DNA of 5,000 bases, from positions 1-5,000 of the forward strand of contig CAMTOW010000198.1 of NCBI GenBank assembly GCA_947074245.1. The letters run 5' to 3'. Position numbers and translations under genes: made by a program. The notes beneath the pieces are model-generated. The model was not told where the DNA came from and searched no databases. It saw only the letters and a list, made by a program, of their open reading frames with translations. This stretch comes from an uncultured Bacteroidales bacterium. GTDB taxonomy: Bacteria > Bacteroidota > Bacteroidia > Bacteroidales > JAUNSR01. Each line of letters starts with the position of its first letter. Position 1 is the first letter of the stretch. This document shows, in pieces, positions 1-5,000 of this stretch.

Positions 1-1233
1 CTTAAAAGCTATCAACAGAAAGTTGTCGATTATAGCCAACAGCTTAAACAGTCGCGCGAAAGCGTTTCAGCTGCTACGGCCAAACGAAAAGCAGATAAAA
101 CGGGATTCCTTCCGAAAATCGATTTTGCTGCCAACGGTTCGATCGACCTGACCAACCTCGATGATTGGAATGCGAAGAAAGGTGCTTATCATCCTTACAC
201 CCATTTCATTGGTGGTACGGTAACGCAAAGCGTTTGGGCCGGCGGTGCCGTTCAGGCTCAATACAAAGCGGATAAGATCCAGGAAAATATCGCGATGGAA
301 AATCAGCTCTATACGCTCGATAACATCTATCTCCAAGCCGATCAGGCATATTGGTATGCTGCGGCAAATACCGATCTGTACAAGGTGATGAAACAATACT
401 ATGAGATCGTAAAATCTCAGTATGAGATCATCAACATCCGCTTTCAGGATGGAGCCATTGCGAAAAACGACCTTTTGATGATCACCACTCGCCTCAAAGA
501 GGCTGAATTATCAGTTAAAAAGGCGGAAGTTTCCTATCTGATCTCGTATCAGAATATGAACATCCTGATGGGTCTCGATCCAAACGGTCCGAAAGAGGCT
601 ACCGAAAGCATTTTGGCTTCGATGCCGATGCCGATGGAAATATCCTATGTCGACGCTCTTGCGCGTCGTGCCGACTACAAAGCGGCGGATATGCAGATCA
701 ACCTGATGAAAGAGAACAAGAAAATGGCTCTTTCTAAGTTCAATCCGCAGATCGCGTTGCAGTTTCAGGGTGGCTGGGGTACGGCCAATCCGAATCTCGG
801 ATTCGATCCGACCACGACCGTAATCAGCTCCCTAAGCTTCACAATGCCGATCTGGCATTGGGGCGAACGTCGTCAGATCGGACGTCAGATGCAGGCACAG
901 GTTAACTCCTCGCTTTATGGTCGTCAGATCGTTGCCGACAACATCAACAAGGAGGTTTCCAATGCATGGACCAATATGGATCAGACCTACGAACAGATCC
1001 GTGTTGCCGACGAAAACTTGAAGTTGGCGCAGGAAGCTCTCGATCTGAACACCTATTCATACAACGAAGGAAAGATCAATATTGCCGACGTGCTTAGCTC
1101 TCAGCTATCGTGGATTCAGGCCTACAACAACCTGATTACGGCTCATTATTCTTACAAAGTAGCTGTGGCTCAATATCTGAAGGCAACCGGAAATATCGTC
1201 CCTTCAGATTCCGACCTGGCATCGCAGGAATAA
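1..1233 (+). CDS. TolC-family outer membrane efflux protein (5' partial)
   Basis: This is the C-terminal 410 residues of a TolC/OEP-type outer membrane channel, the exit duct of a tripartite efflux pump or type I secretion system. The frame is open from base 1, so the start codon and signal peptide lie upstream; roughly 30-60 residues are missing by comparison with family members. Both structural repeats are visible. Repeat 1 has FLPKID (residues 36-41) leading into a beta-hairpin ending VWAGGAV (78-84), then long helices with the G-x-x-x-x-x-DLL pattern at 151-159. Repeat 2 has FNPQIALQF (247-255), a hairpin ending MPIWHWGERR (282-291), and the matching helix motif EGKINIADVLSSQ (356-368). 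The helices are rich in Gln, Ala, Asn and Lys, as expected for the periplasmic barrel. The short tail after residue 398 is polar. Partner inner-membrane and adaptor genes, if adjacent, would lie upstream, so the substrate cannot be deduced. The TAA stop is followed 22 bases later by a terminator, making this the last gene of its unit. Confidence 0.93.
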   Translation, partial: LKSYQQKVVDYSQQLKQSRESVSAATAKRKADKTGFLPKIDFAANGSIDLTNLDDWNAKKGAYHPYTHFIGGTVTQSVWAGGAVQAQYKADKIQENIAMENQLYTLDNIYLQADQAYWYAAANTDLYKVMKQYYEIVKSQYEIINIRFQDGAIAKNDLLMITTRLKEAELSVKKAEVSYLISYQNMNILMGLDPNGPKEATESILASMPMPMEISYVDALARRADYKAADMQINLMKENKKMALSKFNPQIALQFQGGWGTANPNLGFDPTTTVISSLSFTMPIWHWGERRQIGRQMQAQVNSSLYGRQIVADNINKEVSNAWTNMDQTYEQIRVADENLKLAQEALDLNTYSYNEGKINIADVLSSQLSWIQAYNNLITAHYSYKVAVAQYLKATGNIVPSDSDLASQE

Positions 1234-1255
1234 TATTTTTAGACTTCATACGATT

Positions 1256-1295
1256 AAAAAGATCGCTGTCGGTAAACCCGCAGCGATCTTTTTTT
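1256..1295 (+). terminator. Rho-independent terminator after the TolC-family gene
   Basis: The arm AAAAAGATCGCTG (1256-1268) pairs perfectly with CAGCGATCTTTTT (1281-1293). CGG (1270-1272) and CCG (1278-1280) extend the stem inward past one bulged T, leaving a 5-base loop. The T-run continues to 1295. It lies 22 bases past the stop codon and separates the efflux gene from the VOC gene. Confidence 0.92.
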
Positions 1296-1312
1296 GTTAA
1301 TACTAGAAATAT

Positions 1313-1332
1313 CGGAAGAAATTGGTCTTCCG
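1313..1332 (+). other. Short dyad in the leader of the VOC-fold gene
   Basis: CGGAAG (1313-1318) and CTTCCG (1327-1332) can form a 6-bp hairpin with an 8-base loop, between the preceding terminator and the ATG at 1362. No T-run follows, so it is not a terminator. It could be an operator half-site pair or a leader hairpin, but a dyad this small can arise by chance. I found no convincing Bacteroidetes-type promoter (TTTG and TAnnTTTG boxes) in 1296-1361, although this gap must hold the promoter if the terminator is efficient. Confidence 0.25.
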
Positions 1333-1361
1333 GGATCTAAACCTTTAAATTTTAGTATGAT

Positions 1362-1811
1362 ATGTTGAAATTTGAACCGTTGCTCGTTTTTGATGGCGAT
1401 TGTAATGAGGCTCTGGCTTATTACAAAGGTATATTCGGTGGAGAGATGGTAAGAGTGCAGACTTATGGTGACAATAAGGAGCATCTTGCTAAAATGGGCA
1501 TTGAAGTGACTCCGAAATGGGAAGACAAAGTGATGCATGCTTCTATGGTGCTATCCAATGGATACCGTTTCTTCCTTGCCGACCGGGCGGAAAAAGATGA
1601 ATTCCATCCGGGCAATGCAAACGCTGTAGTCCTATCGTTCAATAAAATGGAAGATATGGATAAGATCTACAATGAGATGAAGAAAGACGGTCAGGTGACT
1701 GTTGAGATTCATAAAGCGTTTTGGCATGCCATGTATGCGGAAATTATCGACAAATTTAAAAAACGCTGGATTTTCAATTGCCAGATCGTAAGCATCATGG
1801 ACGATGAGTAA
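1362..1811 (+). CDS. PhnB-like VOC (glyoxalase/bleomycin-resistance fold) family protein
   Basis: This 149-residue cytoplasmic protein has the order of motifs of the PhnB-like branch of the vicinal-oxygen-chelate superfamily. An N-terminal strand LLVFDGDCNEALAYYKGIFGG (7-27) matches the family pattern of strand, D-G-x-x-x-E-A-x-x-F/Y-Y and FGG. KVMHASMVLSNGYRFFLAD (56-74) is the central strand pair. The C-terminal FW-x-x-x-YAEIIDKF (120-132), followed by RWIFNCQ (135-141), corresponds to the family's FWG-x-x-YG-x-x-xDKFG-x-x-W-x-x-N. Members are often annotated as 3-demethylubiquinone methyltransferase-like, but that name comes from a mis-assigned domain and no reaction can be given here. H59 and E128 lie where VOC proteins often place metal ligands; this is inferred from alignment by eye. 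Three conserved glycines of the C-terminal motif are replaced (H122, A126, K133), so binding properties may differ. Length is typical. The next gene starts 47 bases downstream on the same strand with no terminator between. Confidence 0.85.
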   Translation: MLKFEPLLVFDGDCNEALAYYKGIFGGEMVRVQTYGDNKEHLAKMGIEVTPKWEDKVMHASMVLSNGYRFFLADRAEKDEFHPGNANAVVLSFNKMEDMDKIYNEMKKDGQVTVEIHKAFWHAMYAEIIDKFKKRWIFNCQIVSIMDDE

Positions 1812-1858
1812 ATCCCCTATTCTCTTCCCGACTACAACTGATAGTAAATTAAAATCGA

Positions 1859-2236
1859 ATGAAAAATAAAATTAGTTTCTTATGTCTTTCTCTCTTGGCG
1901 CTTCTGCTCTTCGCCTGCGATGGCAAGAGTGAGAATCATGGTGCCGGATTGCAGGATATCAATGGTTTATGTACATCGAGTGAGCAAAACAATGTCAGCA
2001 ATCAGCTTCGGGCAGAAGAAGCCTGGTCGATAACCATAGCCGATAACGGCGATTGGTTGTCCGTATCTCCCTCCTCCGGCACCGGTAGTGTGAATCTGAT
2101 CAATCTCATATTCAACGTACAAGCCAATAATAATGCTCAAAGCAGATCGACCGAAGTAGAAGTTCTAATCGGCGATACCTCTTATCCCTATCAGTTCAGT
2201 CAGGACGGACAGACTCAGAAAGCCTGTCCGAACTAA
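1859..2236 (+). CDS. Small BACON-domain lipoprotein
   Basis: This is a 125-residue exported lipoprotein. The N-terminus is a classic type II signal peptide: KNK, a hydrophobic stretch (residues 6-18), then lipobox LFAC with the acylated Cys at position 20. After a short polar linker, residues about 46-117 match the BACON (Bacteroidetes-associated carbohydrate-binding often N-terminal) pattern: W56, NGDWLSVSPSSGTG (63-76), strand LIFNVQANNN (83-92), R96 followed by STEVEVLIG, and the closing F-S-Q-D-G (113-117). The BACON domain usually sits on larger hydrolases or SusD/SusE-type proteins; here it is nearly the whole mature protein. Two cysteines, C38 and C123, flank the domain and could form a disulfide. 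The residues after the lipidated Cys (DGKSEN) are not a clear surface-export signal, so membrane side is uncertain. Carbohydrate binding is only a family suggestion; BACON domains are also viewed as spacers. It may be cotranscribed with the VOC gene upstream and is followed by a terminator 25 bases past its stop. Confidence 0.82.
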   Translation: MKNKISFLCLSLLALLLFACDGKSENHGAGLQDINGLCTSSEQNNVSNQLRAEEAWSITIADNGDWLSVSPSSGTGSVNLINLIFNVQANNNAQSRSTEVEVLIGDTSYPYQFSQDGQTQKACPN

Positions 2237-2260
2237 AAGAGAATCTCAGAAAAGATTATA

Positions 2261-2302
2261 AAAAAAGACAGTATCACCGCTTGCGGTCGATACTGTCTTT
2301 TT
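2261..2302. terminator. Bidirectional Rho-independent terminator between converging genes
   Basis: AAAAAGACAGTATC (2262-2275) pairs perfectly with GATACTGTCTTTTT (2289-2302). The inner stem ACCG/CGGT (2276-2279 with 2284-2287) closes a CTTG tetraloop, with only C2288 bulged. There is a T-run on the plus side (2298-2302), and the A-run at 2261-2266 gives a U-run on the minus side. It can therefore end transcripts from the lipoprotein gene and from pgeF. Confidence 0.93.
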
Positions 2303-2322
2303 GGTTATTTGAATGGATTATT

Positions 2323-2410
2323 TTTCCTGCCTGAACTTTTCGAATTTCCTGCCTATACTTTTTCAATTTCCTGCCTGTGCTTTTTTGATTTTCTGCCTGA
2401 CATTTTTAAC
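2323..2410. repeat. Four tandem copies of a 22-base T-rich unit
   Basis: Four head-to-tail copies occur at 2323-2344, 2345-2366, 2367-2388 and 2389-2410, with an exact 22-base period. Each begins TTTCCTGCCT (TTTTCTGCCT in the last), then four variable bases, then a run of mostly T ending in about AA. The cores CCTGCCT start at 2326, 2348 and 2370; TCTGCCT starts at 2392. The outer copies have diverged most: copy 1 ends TTTTCGAA and copy 4 has CATTTTTAAC. No dyad lies inside the unit, so it is not a terminator or a CRISPR repeat. It lies between the shared terminator and the pgeF stop, inside the predicted 3' UTR of the obg-pgeF message, where it would read as purine-rich CAGGCAGGAAA blocks. 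Function unknown. Confidence 0.85.
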
Positions 2411-2437
2411 CCCAGATTATCAACACATTAACCACAC

Positions 2438-3193
2438 CTAATCCGCTTGGTCATGAATCAGGATTACCGATGCGATACGTCCGGAACTCACGCCGTGTCT
2501 GCGTGCCGAAAAAAATCGATCCGGATCGCTCCAGGTGCACAACCCGGATATTTCGATCGACTCCGGCCGTACCCCCGCCAAAACCAGATCCTGCCGGTTC
2601 GCCTCCCACAGATCCAGATGAATCTTACCGGGCTTGGGCGAAGCATGATAAATCCCGGTGAACCCTTCTTTACGAAATGCTTCCGCTACTTCCGGTCCCG
2701 TCTCGAATGCCTTTGCCGAAATTGACGGCCCAATGCCTGCCAGGATCTCTCCCGGATCACACCCGTAATGCTCTGCCATTTTCCGAATGGCTTTCATCGC
2801 GATACGCCCCACGGTACCTCGCCATCCGGCATGAACCGCTCCGACGACCCGCTTTTCAGGACAATAAAGCAAAATCGGTACGCAATCGGCGGTTGACACC
2901 CCAATGCATATTCCCGCTTTATCGGTAAGCAACGCGTCATATTCTCCTTCGAAATCCACGTCCTCTACGATCCCGACATCCGTCTTATGCACCTGTCTGG
3001 GTAAGATCAGATGATCCTCCGGAATATTCAGAATTCCGCACATCACGCTTCTGCATCGCTCGATATGCTCCGGATCGTCACCCGTATAGTCACACAAGTT
3101 GAACGCCCCGTACGGATCGGTTCCCCCTCCGCTTCGGGTCGTTATGAAATGAGAAATGTTGCGGAACGAATCCAACGATTCAAACCGCAACAT
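2438..3193 (-). CDS. pgeF: Purine nucleoside phosphorylase / laccase-domain protein (PgeF, YfiH, DUF152 family)
   Basis: This 251-residue protein of the YfiH/PgeF family was formerly called polyphenol oxidase or multicopper-oxidase-like. Characterised members are zinc-dependent purine nucleoside phosphorylases that also deaminate adenosine. The three metal/active-site ligands are present in their usual motifs: H69 in PRQVH, C104 in TADCVP, and H121 in VHAGWRGT (120-127). Also seen are the N-terminal HFITTRSGG (15-23), GIGPSI (153-158) and the C-terminal FFSARRHG (227-234) after C219. Length is normal. I chose the ATG at 3193: the frame stays open to 3313, but the extra 40 residues lie almost wholly over the Obg acidic tail in another frame and look unlike any PgeF N-terminus. 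An alternative ATG at 3229 would overlap obg by 23 bases. From 3193 the gap to the obg stop is 13 bases, so the two genes are almost certainly cotranscribed. There is no strong Shine-Dalgarno, as usual in Bacteroidetes. Confidence 0.93.
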   Translation of the reverse strand: MLRFESLDSFRNISHFITTRSGGGTDPYGAFNLCDYTGDDPEHIERCRSVMCGILNIPEDHLILPRQVHKTDVGIVEDVDFEGEYDALLTDKAGICIGVSTADCVPILLYCPEKRVVGAVHAGWRGTVGRIAMKAIRKMAEHYGCDPGEILAGIGPSISAKAFETGPEVAEAFRKEGFTGIYHASPKPGKIHLDLWEANRQDLVLAGVRPESIEISGLCTWSDPDRFFSARRHGVSSGRIASVILIHDQAD

Positions 3194-3206
3194 CTCTATC
3201 GATTGA

Positions 3207-4370
3207 TTAGTTAGAAGGTTTTTCTTCATCCCAATCATATTCTTCATAATCTTCCTCATCGATGATATCATCCTCGTCGATGATGTAATCGTCATCCCAA
3301 TCTTCATCGTCACCCTCTTCCGCCTCTGTCGGCTTCTGAATATCCAGGTTACGATGCGTGATCGTTGTGATCTTGTTCTCCTCGCTATTCAATTCTTCCC
3401 AAAGAATATCCTTCAGTTCGGTCAATCCCATATTGATCACCGACGAAATGAATACGCACGGGATATCCGGCAGATCGCGCTTGATCTCTTCGATCAGCTC
3501 GTCGTCTAGCATATCCGATTTCGTGATGGCAAGCACGCGTCGTTTATCCAAAAGCTCCGGATTAAACTGGCTCACCTCGTTTAATAGGATCTCATACTCT
3601 TTGCGGATATCGTCGCTGTCTGCTGGTACCATGAACAACAGAAGGGCGTTTCGTTCGATATGACGCAGGAATCGTAGTCCGAGTCCTTTTCCTTCACTTG
3701 CTCCTTCGATGATACCCGGAATATCTGCCATTACGAACGAACGGCTGTCACGATACGATACGATCCCCAGATTCGGTTCAAGCGTCGTAAACGGATAATC
3801 GGCGATCTTCGGTTTCGCTGCGGACAATGTCGATAATAAGGTCGATTTTCCCGCGTTCGGGAAACCTACCAGACCCACATCGGCCAATAGCTTCAACTCC
3901 ATGATTACCGGACGCTCCAATGCGGGTTCCCCCGGCTGAGCGTAACGTGGTGTCTGATTCGTACTCGAACGGAAATGCCAGTTTCCTAAACCGCCGCGTC
4001 CCCCTTTCAGAAGGATCACTTCCTGTCCGTCATCGGTTACATCGCAAAGGAACTCTCCCGTTTCCGCATCGAAAACTACGGTTCCGCAAGGCACTTCAAT
4101 CACCTCGTCTTTTCCGTCTTTTCCGAACGAACGGCTGCTTCCGCCCGATTCACCATGACCTGCGAATACGTGACGCTGGAATTTCAAGTGCAACAAAGTC
4201 CAGTAGTTACGGTTTGCACGCAGGATCACATGTCCTCCGCGACCGCCGTCGCCACCGTCAGGTCCCCCTTTGGTTATGAATTTCTCTCTGTGGAAATGGG
4301 TCGACCCGCGTCCCCCCTTACCGGAGCGACAGTATATTTTTACATAGTCAACGAAGTTTGAACCGGCCAT
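3207..4370 (-). CDS. obg: GTPase Obg (CgtA), ribosome assembly and stress GTPase
   Basis: This is a complete 387-residue Obg/CgtA, the essential GTPase that binds the maturing 50S subunit and responds to GTP/GDP and ppGpp. Residues 1-158 form the glycine-rich Obg fold, with the hallmark FHREKFITKGGPDGGDGGRGG (26-46) and LKGGRGGLGN (121-130). The G domain follows: P-loop GFPNAGKST (169-177), switch I DYPFTTLEPN (191-200), G3 DIPG (216-219), G4 TKSD (283-286) and G5 SSV (309-311). It ends near residue 330 without the extra C-terminal domain seen in Bacillus Obg. Instead residues 348-383 are an almost continuous Asp/Glu tail containing a hexapeptide duplication (YIIDED-DIIDEE, 362-373). Acidic tails are known from Obg proteins of other lineages, but length and sequence vary. 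The ATG at 4370 gives the canonical MAGSNFVDYVKIY start. It lies downstream of adk and 13 bases before pgeF. Confidence 0.97.
   Translation of the reverse strand: MAGSNFVDYVKIYCRSGKGGRGSTHFHREKFITKGGPDGGDGGRGGHVILRANRNYWTLLHLKFQRHVFAGHGESGGSSRSFGKDGKDEVIEVPCGTVVFDAETGEFLCDVTDDGQEVILLKGGRGGLGNWHFRSSTNQTPRYAQPGEPALERPVIMELKLLADVGLVGFPNAGKSTLLSTLSAAKPKIADYPFTTLEPNLGIVSYRDSRSFVMADIPGIIEGASEGKGLGLRFLRHIERNALLLFMVPADSDDIRKEYEILLNEVSQFNPELLDKRRVLAITKSDMLDDELIEEIKRDLPDIPCVFISSVINMGLTELKDILWEELNSEENKITTITHRNLDIQKPTEAEEGDDEDWDDDYIIDEDDIIDEEDYEEYDWDEEKPSN
3253..3288 (-). repeat. 18-base in-frame tandem duplication in the obg acidic tail
   Basis: Bases 3253-3270 and 3271-3288 match at 15 of 18 positions and are directly adjacent. 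In frame they encode the successive hexapeptides YIIDED (362-367) and DIIDEE (368-373) of Obg. The length, a multiple of three, keeps the reading frame intact. This suggests that the acidic tail grew at least partly by local duplication. Confidence 0.7.
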
Positions 4371-4446
4371 ATATGTAAAGTATAATAAGTTTAGATTATA
4401 ATAAAAACAATCGGAATAAAAGTCTGTTCAACAAAACAGGTTCTCA
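4371..4446 (-). promoter_or_regulatory. AT-rich leader upstream of obg, probable promoter region
   Basis: These 76 bases separate the U-run of the adk-obg hairpin from the obg start. Bases 4371-4410 are almost entirely A/T, as is typical before Bacteroidetes start codons that lack a Shine-Dalgarno. If the hairpin upstream terminates adk transcripts, obg needs its own promoter here. I found no confident TTTG/TAnnTTTG pair: the nearest match on the minus strand (TACTTTAC, 4382-4375) is only four bases from the ATG. A weak 5-bp dyad CTGTT/AACAG (4424-4428 with 4435-4439) is also present. Confidence 0.3.
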
Positions 4447-4539
4447 TAAAAAGCAAAAGCCGAAAGACGAGCGCGCCCTCTCCCTCACGCGACAGATGGC
4501 TGTCGACGTGAAACGGACCCTCTCTTCTTTCAGCTTTCG
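4447..4539 (-). terminator. Long imperfect hairpin with U-run after adk (terminator or structured 3' UTR/small RNA)
   Basis: Read on the minus strand, CGAAAGCTGAAAGA (4539-4526) pairs with TCTTTCGGCTTTTG (4467-4454) over 14 bp including two G-U wobbles. Further in, GAG/CTC and GGGTCC/GGGCGC can continue the stem across A-G and G-G mismatches. The apex is TCACG/CGTGA and GACAG-CCAT-CTGTC (4511-4485), an 11-bp stem with one bulge. CTTTTTA follows at 4453-4447. On the plus strand the two wobbles become A-C mismatches and there is no good T-run, so the minus strand is the likely functional one. It starts 15 bases after the adk stop. A simple terminator would need far less sequence, so a processed 3' UTR RNA or attenuator before obg is also possible. 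I do not recognise it as a named RNA family. Confidence 0.6.
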
Positions 4540-4554
4540 GTTATTGTCAACGGA

Positions 4555-5000
4555 TTACAGGCTGTCGATAGCAGCTTCGATACGTCCGAAGATCTCTTCT
4601 ACCGTACCCATACCTTTGATATCCGCGTATTTACCTTCTTTGATATAGAAGTCTTTCAATGGTGATGTCTGATTGTTGTAAACATCCAAACGGCTCTTGA
4701 TGGTTTCATAGTTGTCATCAGAACGTCCTGAAACCTGTCCGCGTTTCAACAGACGGTCGATCAATTCAGACTCTTCTACATCCAGACCGACTACGATAGA
4801 AACCGCAGTACCACGCTCTTTCAACATTTCGTTCAATGCCTGAGCCTGTGGAATCGTACGAGGGAAACCGTCGAAGATAACACCGTCTTTAGCAGCTTCG
4901 TTCGAGTCCAATACGTTGGCTAGCATATCGATGATCAATGAATCCGGAACAAGCTGTCCTTTTTCGATAAAACCTTTAGCAGTGTTACCAAGTTCAGTAC
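4555..5000 (-). CDS. adk: Adenylate kinase (N-terminal part outside the window)
   Basis: This is the C-terminal 147 residues of adenylate kinase, which interconverts ATP + AMP and 2 ADP in the cytoplasm. The frame runs off the window end; about 40 residues including the GxPGxGKGT P-loop are missing by comparison with the usual length of about 190. Visible (numbering from the first full codon) are the AMP-binding segment KGQLVPD (13-19), the signature FDGFPRT (42-48) with R47, RLLKRG (82-87), and the short loop SGRSDDNYETIKSR (90-103) with its conserved arginines. The lid is the short form with no zinc-binding cysteines. An apparent TTG start at 4938 is internal to the gene (LIIDML, residues 21-26) and is not the start. 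The protein ends IEAAIDSL before TAA. Downstream is the structured spacer and then obg; adk followed by obg is a familiar arrangement in Bacteroidales. Confidence 0.97.
   Translation of the reverse strand, partial: TELGNTAKGFIEKGQLVPDSLIIDMLANVLDSNEAAKDGVIFDGFPRTIPQAQALNEMLKERGTAVSIVVGLDVEESELIDRLLKRGQVSGRSDDNYETIKSRLDVYNNQTSPLKDFYIKEGKYADIKGMGTVEEIFGRIEAAIDSL

Noticed and set aside
67..396. A 109-codon minus-strand open frame.
   Set aside because: It is antisense to the TolC-family gene, whose frame is continuous from base 1 with clear homology; the product has no recognisable features.
1254..1538. A 94-codon minus-strand open frame across the terminator and the VOC gene start.
   Set aside because: It reads through a strong terminator hairpin and is antisense to a recognisable gene.
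2353..2403. A 16-codon minus-strand frame starting with ATG inside the 22-base repeats.
   Set aside because: The repeat period is not a multiple of three, the peptide is basic and arises from the T-rich repeat, and nothing supports translation.
2323..2410. The tandem repeats considered as a CRISPR array.
   Set aside because: The units are directly adjacent with no spacers of 30 or so bases, and there is no dyad or cas gene.
2447..2928. Several plus-strand open frames opposite pgeF, and similar ones opposite obg at 3920-4361.
   Set aside because: All are antisense shadows of well-conserved genes, with arginine- and proline-rich low-quality products.
4371..4446. A specific promoter for obg.
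   Set aside because: The only -7-like match is about four bases from the ATG and has no properly spaced TTTG box, so I list only the region and not a defined promoter.
4936..4938. TTG as the start of adenylate kinase.
   Set aside because: The frame continues upstream with conserved sequence (TELGNTAKGFIEKGQLVPD), so the codon is an internal leucine.

Overview
The window looks like ordinary chromosome from a Bacteroidales bacterium, with Parabacteroides or a close relative as my best guess. The evidence is a BACON-type lipoprotein, gene starts without Shine-Dalgarno sequences, a short-LID adenylate kinase, an Obg GTPase with a long acidic tail, and the order adk-obg-pgeF. The genus is an inference from the look of the proteins. 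No mobile element, CRISPR array, tRNA or rRNA was seen.

Left part, + strand (1-2302). The window opens inside a TolC-family outer-membrane efflux protein, whose signal peptide lies before base 1. A strong intrinsic terminator at 1256-1295 closes that unit. Two small genes follow: a PhnB-like VOC-fold protein (1362-1811) and, 47 bases later, a 125-residue lipoprotein carrying essentially one BACON-like domain (1859-2236). No terminator separates them, so they may share a transcript. A near-perfect hairpin at 2261-2302, with T-runs on both strands, ends this unit and can also serve the converging minus-strand genes.

Centre (2303-2437). This non-coding gap between converging genes holds four tandem copies of a 22-base unit (2323-2410). 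I could not assign it a function.

Right part, - strand (2438-5000). Reading in the direction of transcription, there is adenylate kinase (adk, its N-terminal part beyond the window end), a 182-base spacer, the ribosome-associated GTPase Obg, and 13 bases later the purine nucleoside phosphorylase/laccase-fold protein PgeF (YfiH). The adk-obg spacer holds a long imperfect hairpin (4454-4539) followed by a U-run. Its G-U wobbles fold properly only on the minus strand, so it is probably an adk terminator or a structured 3' UTR/small RNA. Obg and PgeF are tightly spaced and almost certainly cotranscribed. The cluster deals with purine nucleotides: adenylate balance, GTP/ppGpp-responsive ribosome assembly and purine nucleoside breakdown.

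I found no convincing new multi-gene system. The items most worth a second look are the 22-base tandem array, the adk-obg structured spacer, and the in-frame duplication in the Obg acidic tail.
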